A stretch of DNA of 11,278 bases from Gymnopilus junonius (Eukaryota; Basidiomycota; Agaricomycetes; Agaricales; Galerinaceae). A program made the translations under genes and the position numbers. Below, one piece after another: positions 1-7,728 of this stretch. The notes beneath the pieces were generated by a model. That model was not told the DNA's origin, made no database searches, and was given only the letters and a program-made list of their open reading frames with translations. The stretch spans positions 1-11,278 of the forward strand of contig JADNYJ010000857.1 in the NCBI GenBank assembly GCA_015501075.1, read 5' to 3'. Position 1 is the stretch's first letter. Every line of letters starts with the position of its first letter.

Positions 1-186
1 CGCGCGAAGAGTCAAATCACATAGAGCAATGTCGCGTTCGACATCACTATCATCTTGTTGAGGCAATTTAGGTGGTATAAAAACATGGTGCAGCATGTAG
101 AGTAGATCGTCCTCTGAAGGCGAGTCGGAATTTAGGTTTGCCCATGGTGGGCACACGTCGAAAAGCGATGAGTCCGTTGGATTTTG
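1..186 (-). CDS. N-terminal part of a DUF6606-type large fungal protein (partial)
   Basis: Read on the minus strand, the frame is open from just after a TAA (187-189) to the window edge. It contains a block reading LLYMLHHVFIPPKLPQQDD, followed by SDVERDIALCDLTLRA. The pattern 'hhVFhPPKLPQxDD' is the signature I associate with the amino end of DUF6606, the first domain of very large fungal proteins that also carry DUF3638 and DUF3645 and are often auto-annotated as ubiquitinyl hydrolases. The rest of the gene would lie left of the window. The start is uncertain: the first in-frame ATG is at 96-94, inside the conserved block. An acceptor-like CTTCAG ends at 114, so a short upstream exon is plausible. 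I see no convincing first exon. Family assignment is from memory of the motif; the molecular function of these proteins is not firmly established. Confidence 0.62.
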
Positions 187-831
187 TTAAGGAACCCTTA
201 TTCGGACACGTGGTGTGATTCCCAAATTCATCCGAAGAATCCGTGTACTTCGATTGCTCTCATCGATCTCTAATTAGAATTCAGCTGCTGGTGAACTTTC
301 CAATCTACAACGAGCGTTCAGACTATTTATCACCAAGCTATTTCTTTACCCGTGATCTTACCCTTCAACATCAGATCCTTCAATTGAAATGTCTGGGTTT
401 CTTCAATATCTGGGACTGATTTCTTCGCAGTGGCCTTCTACATCGAGCTAAAATTAGCTCATTTCACGTAAGTGGGAATCGGAAAAGGTGATTTGGGTGA
501 AAAGACTCACCTCAAAGGATGCCTTAAGGATGGATACTGTTAGTATAGCAGAGGTGAGGTGACTGCAATGCCGATATAAAACTCGCGAATCTCACTCCTT
601 TGTACACTATCGCCGGCATTCTCTGGACTATGGCGACAGAAAATTAGTGAGTCCACGAACTAGAAAGACACAGTGCATACCCTGGAGTACCAAATACATA
701 AATTAATCTCCTTCAATTTTTGAAAAATGCAGGAGCGGCCTTGACATGAGAGTTGGGATTCGAATGTCGGGATGAGTCGGGCGGGGTCGCGATGTGGTCA
801 CGTGCGCGATGCTTTTCCTATTTAAATTTCA
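187..831. other. Intergenic region, possible divergent promoter space
   Basis: No convincing reading frame is seen on either strand. The stretch lies upstream of the minus-strand DUF6606-type gene and of the plus-strand exon-like blocks that begin after about 1090. TATA-like sequences are present on the plus strand at 575-580 (TATAAA) and 818-829 (TATTTAAATTTC). They could serve a plus-strand transcript, but nothing proves this. A short open frame beginning at 832 (82 codons) directly follows the second TATA-like site; its product matches no family I know and it may be leader sequence. Confidence 0.4.
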
Positions 832-1092
832 ATGTCCTCCATTTCCTGGTTCTTCCTCGTCAATCAACTGATCCCTCTCAAGACTTCGCATCCCATCGTC
901 CATAATTTTCATCTTTTCTTCCAAAAAGTCTCTATCTATTCCATTTACATGACAGCTTTTCACACCGGTGGTCTGCAGTACGTCGTGGCGCCGCGCGGGT
1001 CACGAATTAGCTTCGTCATTTTTTCTGGTTCTGTGGTATCTCATTTGGGTATCGCTTATCCACGAGACTCAAACTCGTAGCATCAGTCAAAT

Positions 1093-1818
1093 GTGAGTAC
1101 CACACTGATATCTTGAGGAGAATTGGATTAATCACAACGATAAGGCGTCCGCAAGCTCCACTTCGAATCCAATATGGTTCCGATTACCCAGGCTTCCATA
1201 TCATCTGCCCACGGAAAACACCTATACTACTTACGTTGTGAGCATCCAATTGGTTACGCTTTTAAAATAGTATCCTTTTCCAGAGACCCTTCATTCCACG
1301 CCATGTATCGCAGGCTTTTAAAGCCTATAACATAGACAAAGAATGAGCTACCATTGCTCTTGAAAAGATCGTCGGCCCAGCGAAAGAGGTCATACTCGAG
1401 CATTCCGTTATGAACCTTGCTTCTGGACTCAATTCCTACCACAACTCGGGTGAGCAAGCCTGGAAGCGAAAACGAAGCAGCAAATGTACGTGAGTCGGCT
1501 CAGAATTTGTGTATAAAGCTGGAATTAATCGCCTTGAACCATCCTAGTCCCCGCCCCCTCTTCCTCGTGCATTCTTCCGCAGTCACCGTTCCTTGTTCAT
1601 ATAAGGTTCGCCCCAAGTTAAGATTCCTGATTTCACGTACTCCATATCCAACTCAACCCTGATTTCGCTTGTTTGTCCAGAACACCGGAGGTGCATTGGA
1701 CGAGGCCGCGCATGGCGCCGCCGACATAGCTGCTGGTGCGGCAGCGAGTGTAGGAGATGCTGTAGGAGATGCTCCTCACGCGCTGGATCAGATGGTTAAA
1801 GCTTCTGAGCACGGATGA
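1093..1818 (+). pseudogene. Unrecognised multi-exon gene or gene remnant
   Basis: Several short blocks look like exons separated by canonical introns: GTGAGT...ATAAG at 1093-1144 (52 bases), GTGAGC...TTCCAG at 1238-1283 (46) and GTGAGC...CTCAG at 1450-1503 (54). The block 1284-1449 reads RPFIPRHVSQAFKAYNIDKE, then an in-frame TGA at 1344-1346, then ATIALEKIVGPAKEVILEHS and VMNLASGLNSYHNSG in the same frame. A last block at 1681-1818, behind an acceptor TTTGTCCAG, reads NTGGALDEAAHGAADIAAG followed by AAASVGDAVGDAPHAL and ends at TGA. The VGDA pair is encoded by a 12-base direct repeat (1750-1773). The joining of blocks between 1504 and 1680 could not be resolved. The TGA either marks a dead gene or is an error. 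The Ala/Gly-rich tail suggests a helical or low-complexity C-terminus. I do not recognise the family. Confidence 0.4.
1750..1773 (+). repeat. 12-base tandem duplication inside the last exon-like block
   Basis: The unit GTAGGAGATGCT occurs twice without a gap. Its length is a multiple of three, so it adds four residues (VGDA twice) without disturbing the reading frame of the Ala/Gly-rich tail. Preservation of frame is mild support that the block at 1681-1818 is or was coding. Confidence 0.7.
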
Positions 1819-2160
1819 GTTTTTAATAGTCTCTCCCACATCCCCAATGTCATAGCTAATATTTATATGATTTTAAGCGGTATTGTTGGCAGCATACTCA
1901 ATACTGTCTTTGGACATTGAATATACGTTATATCGTTTGGCTACTGGCTGGAATTTCGATATAGATCACCTTTGTACTTTGACACTTTAATTCGATCTCT
2001 ACGTATGGTTCTTTTAAGCTGTATTGCTTTTTCCAACTTATAGTCAGGCGCTTACTCCCCATCTTTTTCGCCTCTGAAACTTAGTATTTTCGTTGACTAG
2101 TATGCCTCCGCCAAAGGCCATCCCAGTTCGAAGTTCGACCATTATTACTGACCGTATCTG
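1819..2160. other. Intergenic AT-rich stretch
   Basis: This lies between the stop of the plus-strand exon-like block and the end of the minus-strand F-box pseudogene, so it would be the shared 3' flank of two converging genes. It is AT-rich with many stops in all frames. I see no coding sequence, RNA gene or notable repeat in it. Confidence 0.5.
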
Positions 2161-3707
2161 TCAGTAACCGAGCCACTGAAAGTAAGGAACTCTCTTGTCC
2201 ATCCAATCTAATTGCTCCCTCGTCCACTTAAGCCCAGAGCACTTGATTTCGAGCATCATGACAACCGGCGCATCGTAGTCCTTCTGCTTCCAGAACGGAT
2301 CGTAAATTAGTAATATTGTATCGTCACATTGCGTTTTTCTACCATCCTCTTGACGATATCGAAAGAAGGCGGCGGACAAGCAGAGATGAGGAGACTCTGC
2401 ATATTTGGACATAAGAGACTTGATGGACCTGGAACGCGACTACGCCAACCCGAGCTTCGCTCAGCGAGAGCAGAAAAGATGGAGTCGAAAGATGAGTCCG
2501 AAGCTGAGAGAGAAAGGATGCTGCCGCGCCAACCAGACAAGAGTCGAATTATATCAGCGTGTGGAAGGGCATGTGCTTCAGGGTCTTTACTATCCTTGGT
2601 CTTGGAAAATTCCTCGAGATTCAATGTTGTAACGATGCTTGAAATCTTAGTGAAAATACGAGGTTTAACCCCGGGGCAATCTCGAAGAAGTTGCATATAT
2701 CTAGGACATTTTCAATGGAGCCTGGTTCCATCTCGCAGAGGTGTAGCTTCTTGACGCGATTGAACATGTATGATGAATCAGGAGCACGGTCGATAGATTG
2801 AATGTGAAAATCAGGGTCCAGATCGACTCTTGATGAGCAAAGTGATAGAAGAGAGGTGAGGCAGAGGCGGTTGATAGTGCCAACGGTATCCTCGAGCGGA
2901 AGACAGAATGACTGTGCGCCAAAGGTGGAAATTTCAGCATGTCGAAGTTGTGGCTGATGAATTAACCAATCAGGAGGGTTATTTATTGAGCAGAGAAAGC
3001 AGCGCGCGTCGAGCTTCATGCAGCGAAGGCGGGGATGATACGCTTCTTGCTTATCATTATCGACGCCATCCTCTTCTTCCACTTCTTCTAAGTGTATACC
3101 GTCGTCAGATTGGCACCGAATGTCGAGTGCTCGAAGGAGGGGCGAACGAGACGGTACTATCTTGGAAAGGAATGGGAGGGACGAGTTGAATTCCACGGCA
3201 AGATGCAAACTCCTACATCGATCCATGTAAAGCCGTAAGAATGAAATAAAACAAGTCACGATTTCTCGCTCCCTCAACCTGTCATGGCCTTCCTCCTGCT
3301 TGCTTAAATAAAGACGTCGATAGGTAGATCTTTGGACCAGGAAAGGTATTCACCAATCTTCTTCAGGGATGTTGTGAGCGAAACCGGAAGAACTATGCGG
3401 GTCCCAAAAGTGCGCTGAAAACGATATAATAGCTTCCCATTGTGAAGAGACATCAGCGACACAATATGGGAAGAGAGTGGCAAGCGAAGCAGACAATACA
3501 ATGAATGCTTTTCTGGCCGAAAACAAACTCTGAGATATGATTTTCGCCCATGTCGGATAGGTTAAAATTCTCTTTTTGAATATTCAATCCCTGTTCGAAG
3601 CCCTTCTCAGAACGAGAAGATCTCAAGTCATCGTGGAGGAACTTGAAGATAAGTCCTAAGAGTTCCGATTGGAGATTGTCGATGTATGCCACCTGATTTT
3701 TAGCCAT
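2161..3707 (-). pseudogene. F-box protein with leucine-rich-like region, frame-broken pseudogene
   Basis: Intact relatives would recruit substrates to SCF ubiquitin ligases. The start (ATG at 3707) reads MAKNQVAYIDNLQSELLG then LIFKFLHDD, a good F-box core. The rest of the typical Agaricomycete layout is present but in changing frames: a block ending LATLFPYCVADVSSQWEAI and SFSAHFW; then TRIVLPVSLTTSLKKIGEYL and SWSKDLPIDVF in another frame (about 3305-3395); then a 218-codon frame (2621-3277) with REREIVTCFISFLRLYMDRC, RSLHLAVEFNSSLP and hydrophobic strand-like segments; then a frame at 2307-2696 containing VTTLNLEEF and MQSLLISACPPPSFDIVKRM; and finally the tail 2161-2330 reading LEIKCSGLKWTREQLDWMDK. 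At least five frame changes are needed, for example one extra G in the TTTTGGGACC run near 3401 and a TAA just after the DVF block near 3305. I found no GT-AG introns that would reconcile them. The order of parts is right for the family, so decay by small indels is the simplest reading; a noisy assembly is the alternative. Confidence 0.7.
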
Positions 3708-3759
3708 ACTAGACTCCGCTGGTACTCCTCATAACCTAAAGGCAAACACGAATTAAATG

Positions 3760-4335
3760 TTAGAGTCTGGTCTTCTTGAGAACAGGGAAATTAACTAGGA
3801 AGACAATGCGTCCGCCGTCGACAACAGAAAAGGTCGTGACGTGGCTATGTAGAGTATAACGCTCTACTTTAACCACTACCACGATGATTGAAACCATGTT
3901 TCCCTTGACATCGCCTCTCATACTGCTTAAAGCAGCGTCAAAATCATCCCTTCGGATGCTCTGTGATGACCTTCCCAATGCCTGCAAGATTTGATAGTTG
4001 CTTGACGAGGATAAGGGCCTGCATGTCTGCTTTACGGCGTGACAAATTTATCTATAAACCAACTGGGAATCGGGACAAAGACATATTCTAGTTGGGCAAG
4101 AATAGGGCCTACAACGTCGCTGGTGTAAGAAGAGGTATGTCCTGGGAGGTTACTGTTCAGCGACGTTTAGTTTCTCACTTGTTCTTGTTGTTTGACAGCC
4201 TCCACTCGTCATGATCAAGCAGCGTTGTAACTTGCAAGACCTCAACGCCAACGGCCACGCCTTAGACTTACAGTGACTACTACTGCTTGATTTTCGAGCC
4301 TCACCTTGACATCTGTGGTGGTTATGAGCTCTCAT
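3760..4335 (-). pseudogene. Possible minus-strand gene remnant within repeat copy A
   Basis: On the minus strand, well-formed protein-like blocks follow in order: GVAVGVEVLQVTTLLDHDEW then RLSNNKN (about 4170-4260); LPGHTSSYTSDVVGPILAQL then EYVFVPIPSWFIDKFVTP (about 4035-4150); KADMQALILVKQLSNLAG then IGKVITEHPKG (about 3945-4032); and DFDAALSSMRGDVKGNM, HSHVTTFSVVDGGRIVFLV, NFPVLKKTRL to a TAA at 3762-3760. The third block follows the second if one T is skipped near 4034, and the fourth follows the third if one T is skipped near 3945, so two single-base breaks interrupt it. An ATG at 4335 could start it through a GTGAGG donor near 4305. I do not recognise the family. The matching segment in copy B retains only short parts of this frame, and plus-strand splice signals conserved between the copies argue for the other strand. 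Low confidence. Confidence 0.33.
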
Positions 4336-4445
4336 AGCTGGTTAGGAGCTCCAGCCCATTGATGGTCCACATTTAACACTTGGTACGTCTCTGACTTTTG
4401 ACCCTCAACCCGCTTCTGACTCCCTCAGATAGAGTAAGATTCGTT
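3820..4445 (+). repeat. Diverged tandem duplication, copy A
   Basis: By eye this segment aligns over most of its length with copy B (about 5070-5630), with many substitutions and small indels. Matching landmarks are TTGACATCGC...GCTTAAAGCA (3905-3934) against TCGACATCG...GCCTAAAGCA (from 5137), AAGAAGAGGTATGT against GAGAGGAGGTATGT, CTGGTTAGG (4338) against CTGGTTAGG (5495), and GGTACGTCTCTGAC against GGTATGTCTCCGAC. Plus-strand intron-like signals are at 4135-4198 (GTATGT...TTGACAG, 64 bases) and 4383-4428 (GTACGT...CCTCAG, 46 bases). The plus-strand frame through the first landmark reads SLDIASHTA and then meets a TAA at 3928-3930 that is also present in copy B. Confidence 0.6.
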
Positions 4446-5034
4446 CCACTTATCGTGCACCCATACAAGGGAAGTCAAAATTGTCCTTCTGCTCCGTTGA
4501 GCCGTTTTATCCTGCTACCGTTTGCCGCCTTTCCGATTTCAAGTGTAATTCCCAAACCCTTTACTTTTTCCTTTTCCATTGTCTGCCCATCGTTAGGCGA
4601 GCGGAGGCTGCTTAAACCGGCAGCGGTTGCTATCTGTATTCAGTCAGAGGACAGTCTGCGTCCCATTTTACGTGACTGGTGAATAGCTTGTCCCTTGAAT
4701 TTGATCATACCGATTTCGGTGTGATCAAGTTCCCCAGTCTTTAACAGTGCGATGGGAACCCCGACTGGTTGTATAAAGAGCGTCGATATCAGGGGAGGGT
4801 ATTACGCACTACGCCCAGTTACACCTGTGTTCTTTTGGTGTTTTTTCAACTAGATGTCGCAGTGGTTGTGTAGTGGGGCTGTTGATGCGCCCAAGATGTG
4901 GCTACCCAGCTTTGACTATAAATCATTCCTTGTATTTTTTCTTCTGTAGTCTTACCGGCTTTCATCCAATCAAATAAAGTCGTTTTACACTTGATTGAAG
5001 GTTTACTCAAGTATACAAAATACTATATGCCCCG
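4446..5034. other. Spacer between the two duplicated segments
   Basis: No gene is supported. A plus-strand open frame from 4398 to 4682 (94 codons) runs into this spacer, but it has no recognisable motif and starts inside the intron-like sequence of copy A. The spacer contains a strong hairpin (4697-4732), a second short inverted pair CCAGTC/GACTGG (4734-4739 and about 4763-4768), and a TATA-like GTATAAAG at 4771-4778. These could belong to a promoter or an untranslated transcript feeding copy B, which is inference only. Confidence 0.4.
4697..4732 (+). other. 16-bp hairpin, ATTT loop
   Basis: GAATTTGATCATACCG, a four-base ATTT loop, and CGGTGTGATCAAGTTC pair along the whole stem as RNA, with 14 Watson-Crick pairs and two G-U wobbles. 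No tRNA or known small-RNA pattern fits, and no T-run follows, so it is not a simple terminator. Its role is unknown. Confidence 0.6.
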
Positions 5035-5069
5035 TTGAGCTCACCGGGTCACAGACGCGTTGCCAGCGT

Positions 5070-5630
5070 GACATGCGACAGAAAACGTTGTAAACTGGAC
5101 CACCACGAATCCACGAATCCACGTACAATGCCTCCCTCGACATCGTTGCTCACGTCGCCTAAAGCAACACTGAGGCCGTCGCTGACATCGCCCTGGGACG
5201 GCCTGTCCTCAACTTGGAAATTTCAAGGGTCGCTTACTACGATATCCCCTCTCATTTCTCTGCTTTGCTACTGGCGGTCAGGATGTGCTCTAGCCGGGGC
5301 ATGAATGGGGTCTGCAACCTAGATGGTCTGAGAGGAGGTATGTTCTGATAATTTTGTACTCAAACGCTTCCGGTTTCTTACTTCGTTCGTTTTCACCACA
5401 GTTTTCTCACTCAATGTTAGACAACCTCCGACAGCTTCAGCTTTGACACCGTTGTTTCGACTCTGAGGCTTCGCTGCTTCAGCTTGGCGTCCATGCTGGT
5501 TAGGGGCTCAGACCACTGAACTCCTTCAGTCGCTGTCCCATGCTCATTGTGATCGGTCTCGGTATGTCTCCGACTTTCTGAACCTCCCTCAGCCAGCTCC
5601 TGATTCGCGCAGATAGGGTCAATCTAACTT
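5070..5630 (+). repeat. Diverged tandem duplication, copy B
   Basis: This is the partner of the segment at about 3820-4445. On the plus strand the frame reads YNASLDIVAHVA, a TAA at 5160-5162, then 58 open codons reading SNTEAVADIALGRPVLNLEI, SRVAYYDIPSHFSALLLAVR and MCSSRGMNGVCNLDGLRG up to a perfect donor at 5338. A 64-base intron-like sequence (GTATGT...CACCACAG, 5338-5401) follows, and a second at 5562-5612 (GTATGT...CGCGCAG, 51 bases). Joined across the first, the frame continues VFSLNVRQPPTASALTPLF to a TGA near 5464. Copy A carries the same TAA at the same place, so this stop predates the duplication or marks a real exon boundary. No family is recognised. Confidence 0.55.
5104..5124 (+). 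repeat. Short tandem repeat, 8-base unit
   Basis: CACGAATC is repeated twice and followed by a third partial unit (CACG). It has no counterpart at the equivalent point of copy A, so it arose after the duplication by slippage. Confidence 0.6.
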
Positions 5631-5699
5631 ATTTGGATCAAATGTCGGGCTCAGCTAGCGCTGTGGCGCCACCACCCCCTATTTGAGGCGCAATGTCTC

Positions 5700-5734
5700 A
5701 GACAATTCCCGCCCACCCAGGTCGGGAATTGTCT
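5700..5734. promoter_or_regulatory. 12-bp perfect inverted repeat upstream of the secreted-protein gene
   Basis: AGACAATTCCCG at 5700-5711 is mirrored exactly by CGGGAATTGTCT at 5723-5734, with an 11-base spacer. It lies about 220 bases upstream of the TATA box. A nearby CCCC-TAATT-GGGG sequence at 5749-5761 is also a short inverted pair and includes CCCCT, the core that stress-response factors bind in yeast. The arrangement would suit a dimeric zinc-cluster or similar factor; that is inference. Confidence 0.45.
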
Positions 5735-5955
5735 TATTTGGTGTCTTACCCCTAATTGGGGAAAGGAGAATCCGGTTCGTTTCCCGCTCACCTGCTTCCA
5801 GCCCCTATTATTCTGACGTTTTCGAAAGGAGTTCGAGGGACTTAGCGCCGTTTCCTGGATTTTTTGACGCCCTGTGCTCCGCACCAACCTCAGATGTCTT
5901 GTCCCTCGTCCTCTGTTTCCGATCCTCCAGCCCTCCTCCCCTATACCTTCAAGGG

Positions 5956-5963
5956 TATAAATA
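5956..5963 (+). promoter_or_regulatory. TATA box of the secreted-protein gene
   Basis: TATAAATA lies 173 bases before the ATG at 6129 and is followed by a purine-poor leader rich in CT and CA, as in highly expressed filamentous-fungal genes. Transcription would begin roughly 30 bases downstream, giving a leader of about 130-145 bases. It is the clearest promoter in the window. Confidence 0.75.
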
Positions 5964-6128
5964 CCACTCCCTCCACCGACAATTGAGGCATCAAACCAAC
6001 CCACTCGAACATCTTCTCATCTTCACTGCTCAAGCTAGTCTTCAGCTCTTAAAACACTCTTACATTCTCGCAATTTTACAACAACTACAACCACTACTAC
6101 CATCACCACTCCCATTGTCATTATCACA

Positions 6129-6965
6129 ATGCAGTTCATCTCCATTGCCATCGTCTTCGCTGCTATCGCTTCTGCTTCTGCCGCTGCGATTCCTCAAATT
6201 ATGGGCCCCGGCGGCCCTGGTGTTTCTGCTCCCGCCCTTCCCTCTGTCCCCACTCCTTCCTCTGCACCTTCTGCGCCTTCTCTTCCCGTCAACCCCAGCG
6301 GTAACGGCACCAACAACACCACCAACACCAACAATGTTGTCACCCCTGAGGTTCCTAATACAACCATTAACACTCCTGGTACAATCAGCGGTGTTCCTCC
6401 AGTCCCCCATCTCGCTGTTGACGTCCCCAACGTCCCTAGTGGTGCTCCCGCCGCTCCTTCTGCACCTAGCGGCTCACCCAATGCACCTGCATCTCCCAGT
6501 GGTGCCCCCGCCGCTCCTGCTGTACCCAGCGGCGCTCCTGCCATCCCCAACTTTGCTATGGATGTACCAAATCCTGCCCTTCCCAGCGGTGCTTCTGCCG
6601 CTCCTTCTGCTCCTAGTGGTGCTCCCGCTCCTCCTTCTGCACCCTCAGCACCCAGCGGCGCCCCTGTCCCTCCATCTGCACTTGCTGCACCCAGTGCACC
6701 CAGTGGCGCCCCTGCTCCTCCCGCTCTCCCTCTCGCCGTTGACTTGCCTTTGAGCGGTGCTCCTAGTGCTCCCAGTGGTGTACCCAACGCTTCTATCGGC
6801 GCACCGTCCAACGCTCCTACTCCTTCCAACGGTCCTGCTGCATCCAGCCTTCCTAGCGGTGTTGCTAATGTCATCGACCCCAACGGTCAGAACTCCAAGG
6901 GGCATGGCGATGACGATAAAGATAAATATCCCGTTGATAACAATAACAAGGATTTGGATGAGTAG
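6129..6965 (+). CDS. Secreted Pro/Ala/Ser-rich repeat protein, 278 residues
   Basis: Single-exon gene with start context ATCACAATGC, a good fungal initiation site. Residues 1-20 (MQFISIAIVFAAIASASAAA) form a classic signal peptide, cleaved near residues 18-20. Residues 21-58 are Pro/Ser-rich; 59-81 hold a Thr/Asn patch with sequons N59GT, N62NT, N63TT and N77TT. From about 95 to 245 runs an irregular repeat built on PSGAPAAPS-like units (about ten). Three spaced elements, LAVDVP (95), FAMDVP (142) and LAVDLP (202), open or close repeat blocks. The tail (253-278) is charged and acidic (DDDKDK, DNNNKDLDE), with no hydrophobic end, so no GPI anchor. The protein has no Cys, Trp or Arg. It should be exported and heavily O-glycosylated, probably at the cell wall or in extracellular matrix. 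This is inferred from composition; no catalytic domain is present and the family is not recognised. Other long frames overlapping it are side effects of the repeats. Confidence 0.88.
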   Translation: MQFISIAIVFAAIASASAAAIPQIMGPGGPGVSAPALPSVPTPSSAPSAPSLPVNPSGNGTNNTTNTNNVVTPEVPNTTINTPGTISGVPPVPHLAVDVPNVPSGAPAAPSAPSGSPNAPASPSGAPAAPAVPSGAPAIPNFAMDVPNPALPSGASAAPSAPSGAPAPPSAPSAPSGAPVPPSALAAPSAPSGAPAPPALPLAVDLPLSGAPSAPSGVPNASIGAPSNAPTPSNGPAASSLPSGVANVIDPNGQNSKGHGDDDKDKYPVDNNNKDLDE

Positions 6966-7040
6966 ATTTGGGGATCTAGACTGGGACGATTCGGATTAGA
7001 ATTAGTAGAATTAGATAAGCGGTTGATCCGTTGGATTTGG

Positions 7041-7046
7041 AATAAA
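7041..7046 (+). terminator. Polyadenylation signal of the secreted-protein gene
   Basis: AATAAA occurs 75 bases after the stop codon and just before a T-rich tract. This is the expected distance for 3' end formation of the 278-residue protein gene. Confidence 0.6.
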
Positions 7047-7346
7047 ATGTTCCTTTTTTTCTTTATTTTTTCGGATGTTCGATTTGAGCTTGAGTGGGGT
7101 TCTTCTCTGGTATGTTGCTTCTTCTTTTCTTCATCGTCTTATTTTTTCTTCCTTCCTTCTTATATTTCTTCCTTCTTTTTTTCTTGTTTTTTCTCTTTTC
7201 TTTTTTTTGTTTTGTTTTCTTTCGTCTTTACTTCTCTTTATTTCATCTTGTCATTTCTTTCGTCATTTCATTTTCTTTCTCATTTTCTTTCGTCTTTCTG
7301 TCTTCTTCCTTCCTTCCTATCTTTCTTTCTCTTATTTATTTATAGT
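7047..7346 (+). repeat. Pyrimidine-rich low-complexity tract
   Basis: About 300 bases made almost wholly of T and C on the plus strand, especially from 7110 on, with TTCC, TTTC and TTC runs and T-runs of up to nine. Several overlapping frames are open here and would encode Phe/Ser/Leu-only proteins; they are artefacts of composition. Lying between two converging genes, the tract may help stop transcription from the left or be a decayed microsatellite. Confidence 0.8.
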
Positions 7347-7384
7347 ACCTTTAACTTCATTTCTAGTATCTCGCCAATATTCTG

Positions 7385-7403
7385 ACTTCTGAGGCTCAGA
7401 AGT
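7385..7403. repeat. 9-bp palindrome with one-base centre
   Basis: ACTTCTGAG, G, CTCAGAAGT. The two arms are exact complements. It lies between the two converging genes at the end of the pyrimidine tract. Its role is unknown; a hairpin in either 3' transcript end is possible. Confidence 0.5.
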
Positions 7404-7728
7404 ACCTTCTCACTCATGACGACTTTGCTAAGTGTTTTCTCGTTTTTTTTTCTGCTTTTGACTCACCTTCTACATACCTTACTAGTCCTGATTTAGATAT
7501 ATTGTCGACTTTATGCTTTGAAACACGCTCTTTTCCTTGACACAATCACTTGTCATGCAAAGGTTCGCCTTCAATTGTTCATGAATCACGTTATCCATTT
7601 ATCAATCGAACTAAATTTGTAAGAAATCCTGAAAACGAATGAACTATACTACATGTCAATGTTGCAAAATGCGAATGAGATAAATACGCTACAAAAAGTC
7701 TATAGGTCTAATTCCAATTCATACACAT
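7404..7728. other. Shared 3' flank between converging genes
   Basis: AT-rich sequence with stops in all frames. No gene, RNA or repeat is evident. It should contain the 3' untranslated region of the minus-strand 638-residue protein gene. Confidence 0.5.

Noticed and set aside
1092..1170. Possible tRNA because of a TTCGAATCC B-box-like sequence near 1160
   Set aside because: No A box at the right distance and no cloverleaf pairing; the sequence lies next to a good intron instead.
2329..2754. A 141-codon plus-strand frame over the F-box region
   Set aside because: The minus strand carries recognisable F-box protein parts in order; the plus frame has no motif.
5683..6753. A 356-codon plus-strand frame rich in Leu, Pro and Ser over the secreted-protein gene and its promoter
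   Set aside because: It crosses the TATA box and leader, and its Leu/Pro/Ser runs are the frame-shifted reading of the PSGAP repeats. The 278-residue frame has the signal peptide, start context and regular repeat structure.
6194..6883. A 229-codon antisense frame over the same gene (Gly/Ala/Leu-rich)
   Set aside because: The repeated codons for Pro, Ser, Gly and Ala lack stop complements, so an open antisense frame is expected; no promoter or start context supports it.
7023..7392. Three overlapping plus-strand frames encoding Phe/Ser/Leu-rich membrane-like peptides
   Set aside because: They are the direct translation of a pyrimidine tract, which cannot contain TAA, TAG or TGA while it is pure T/C. 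No signal beyond composition.
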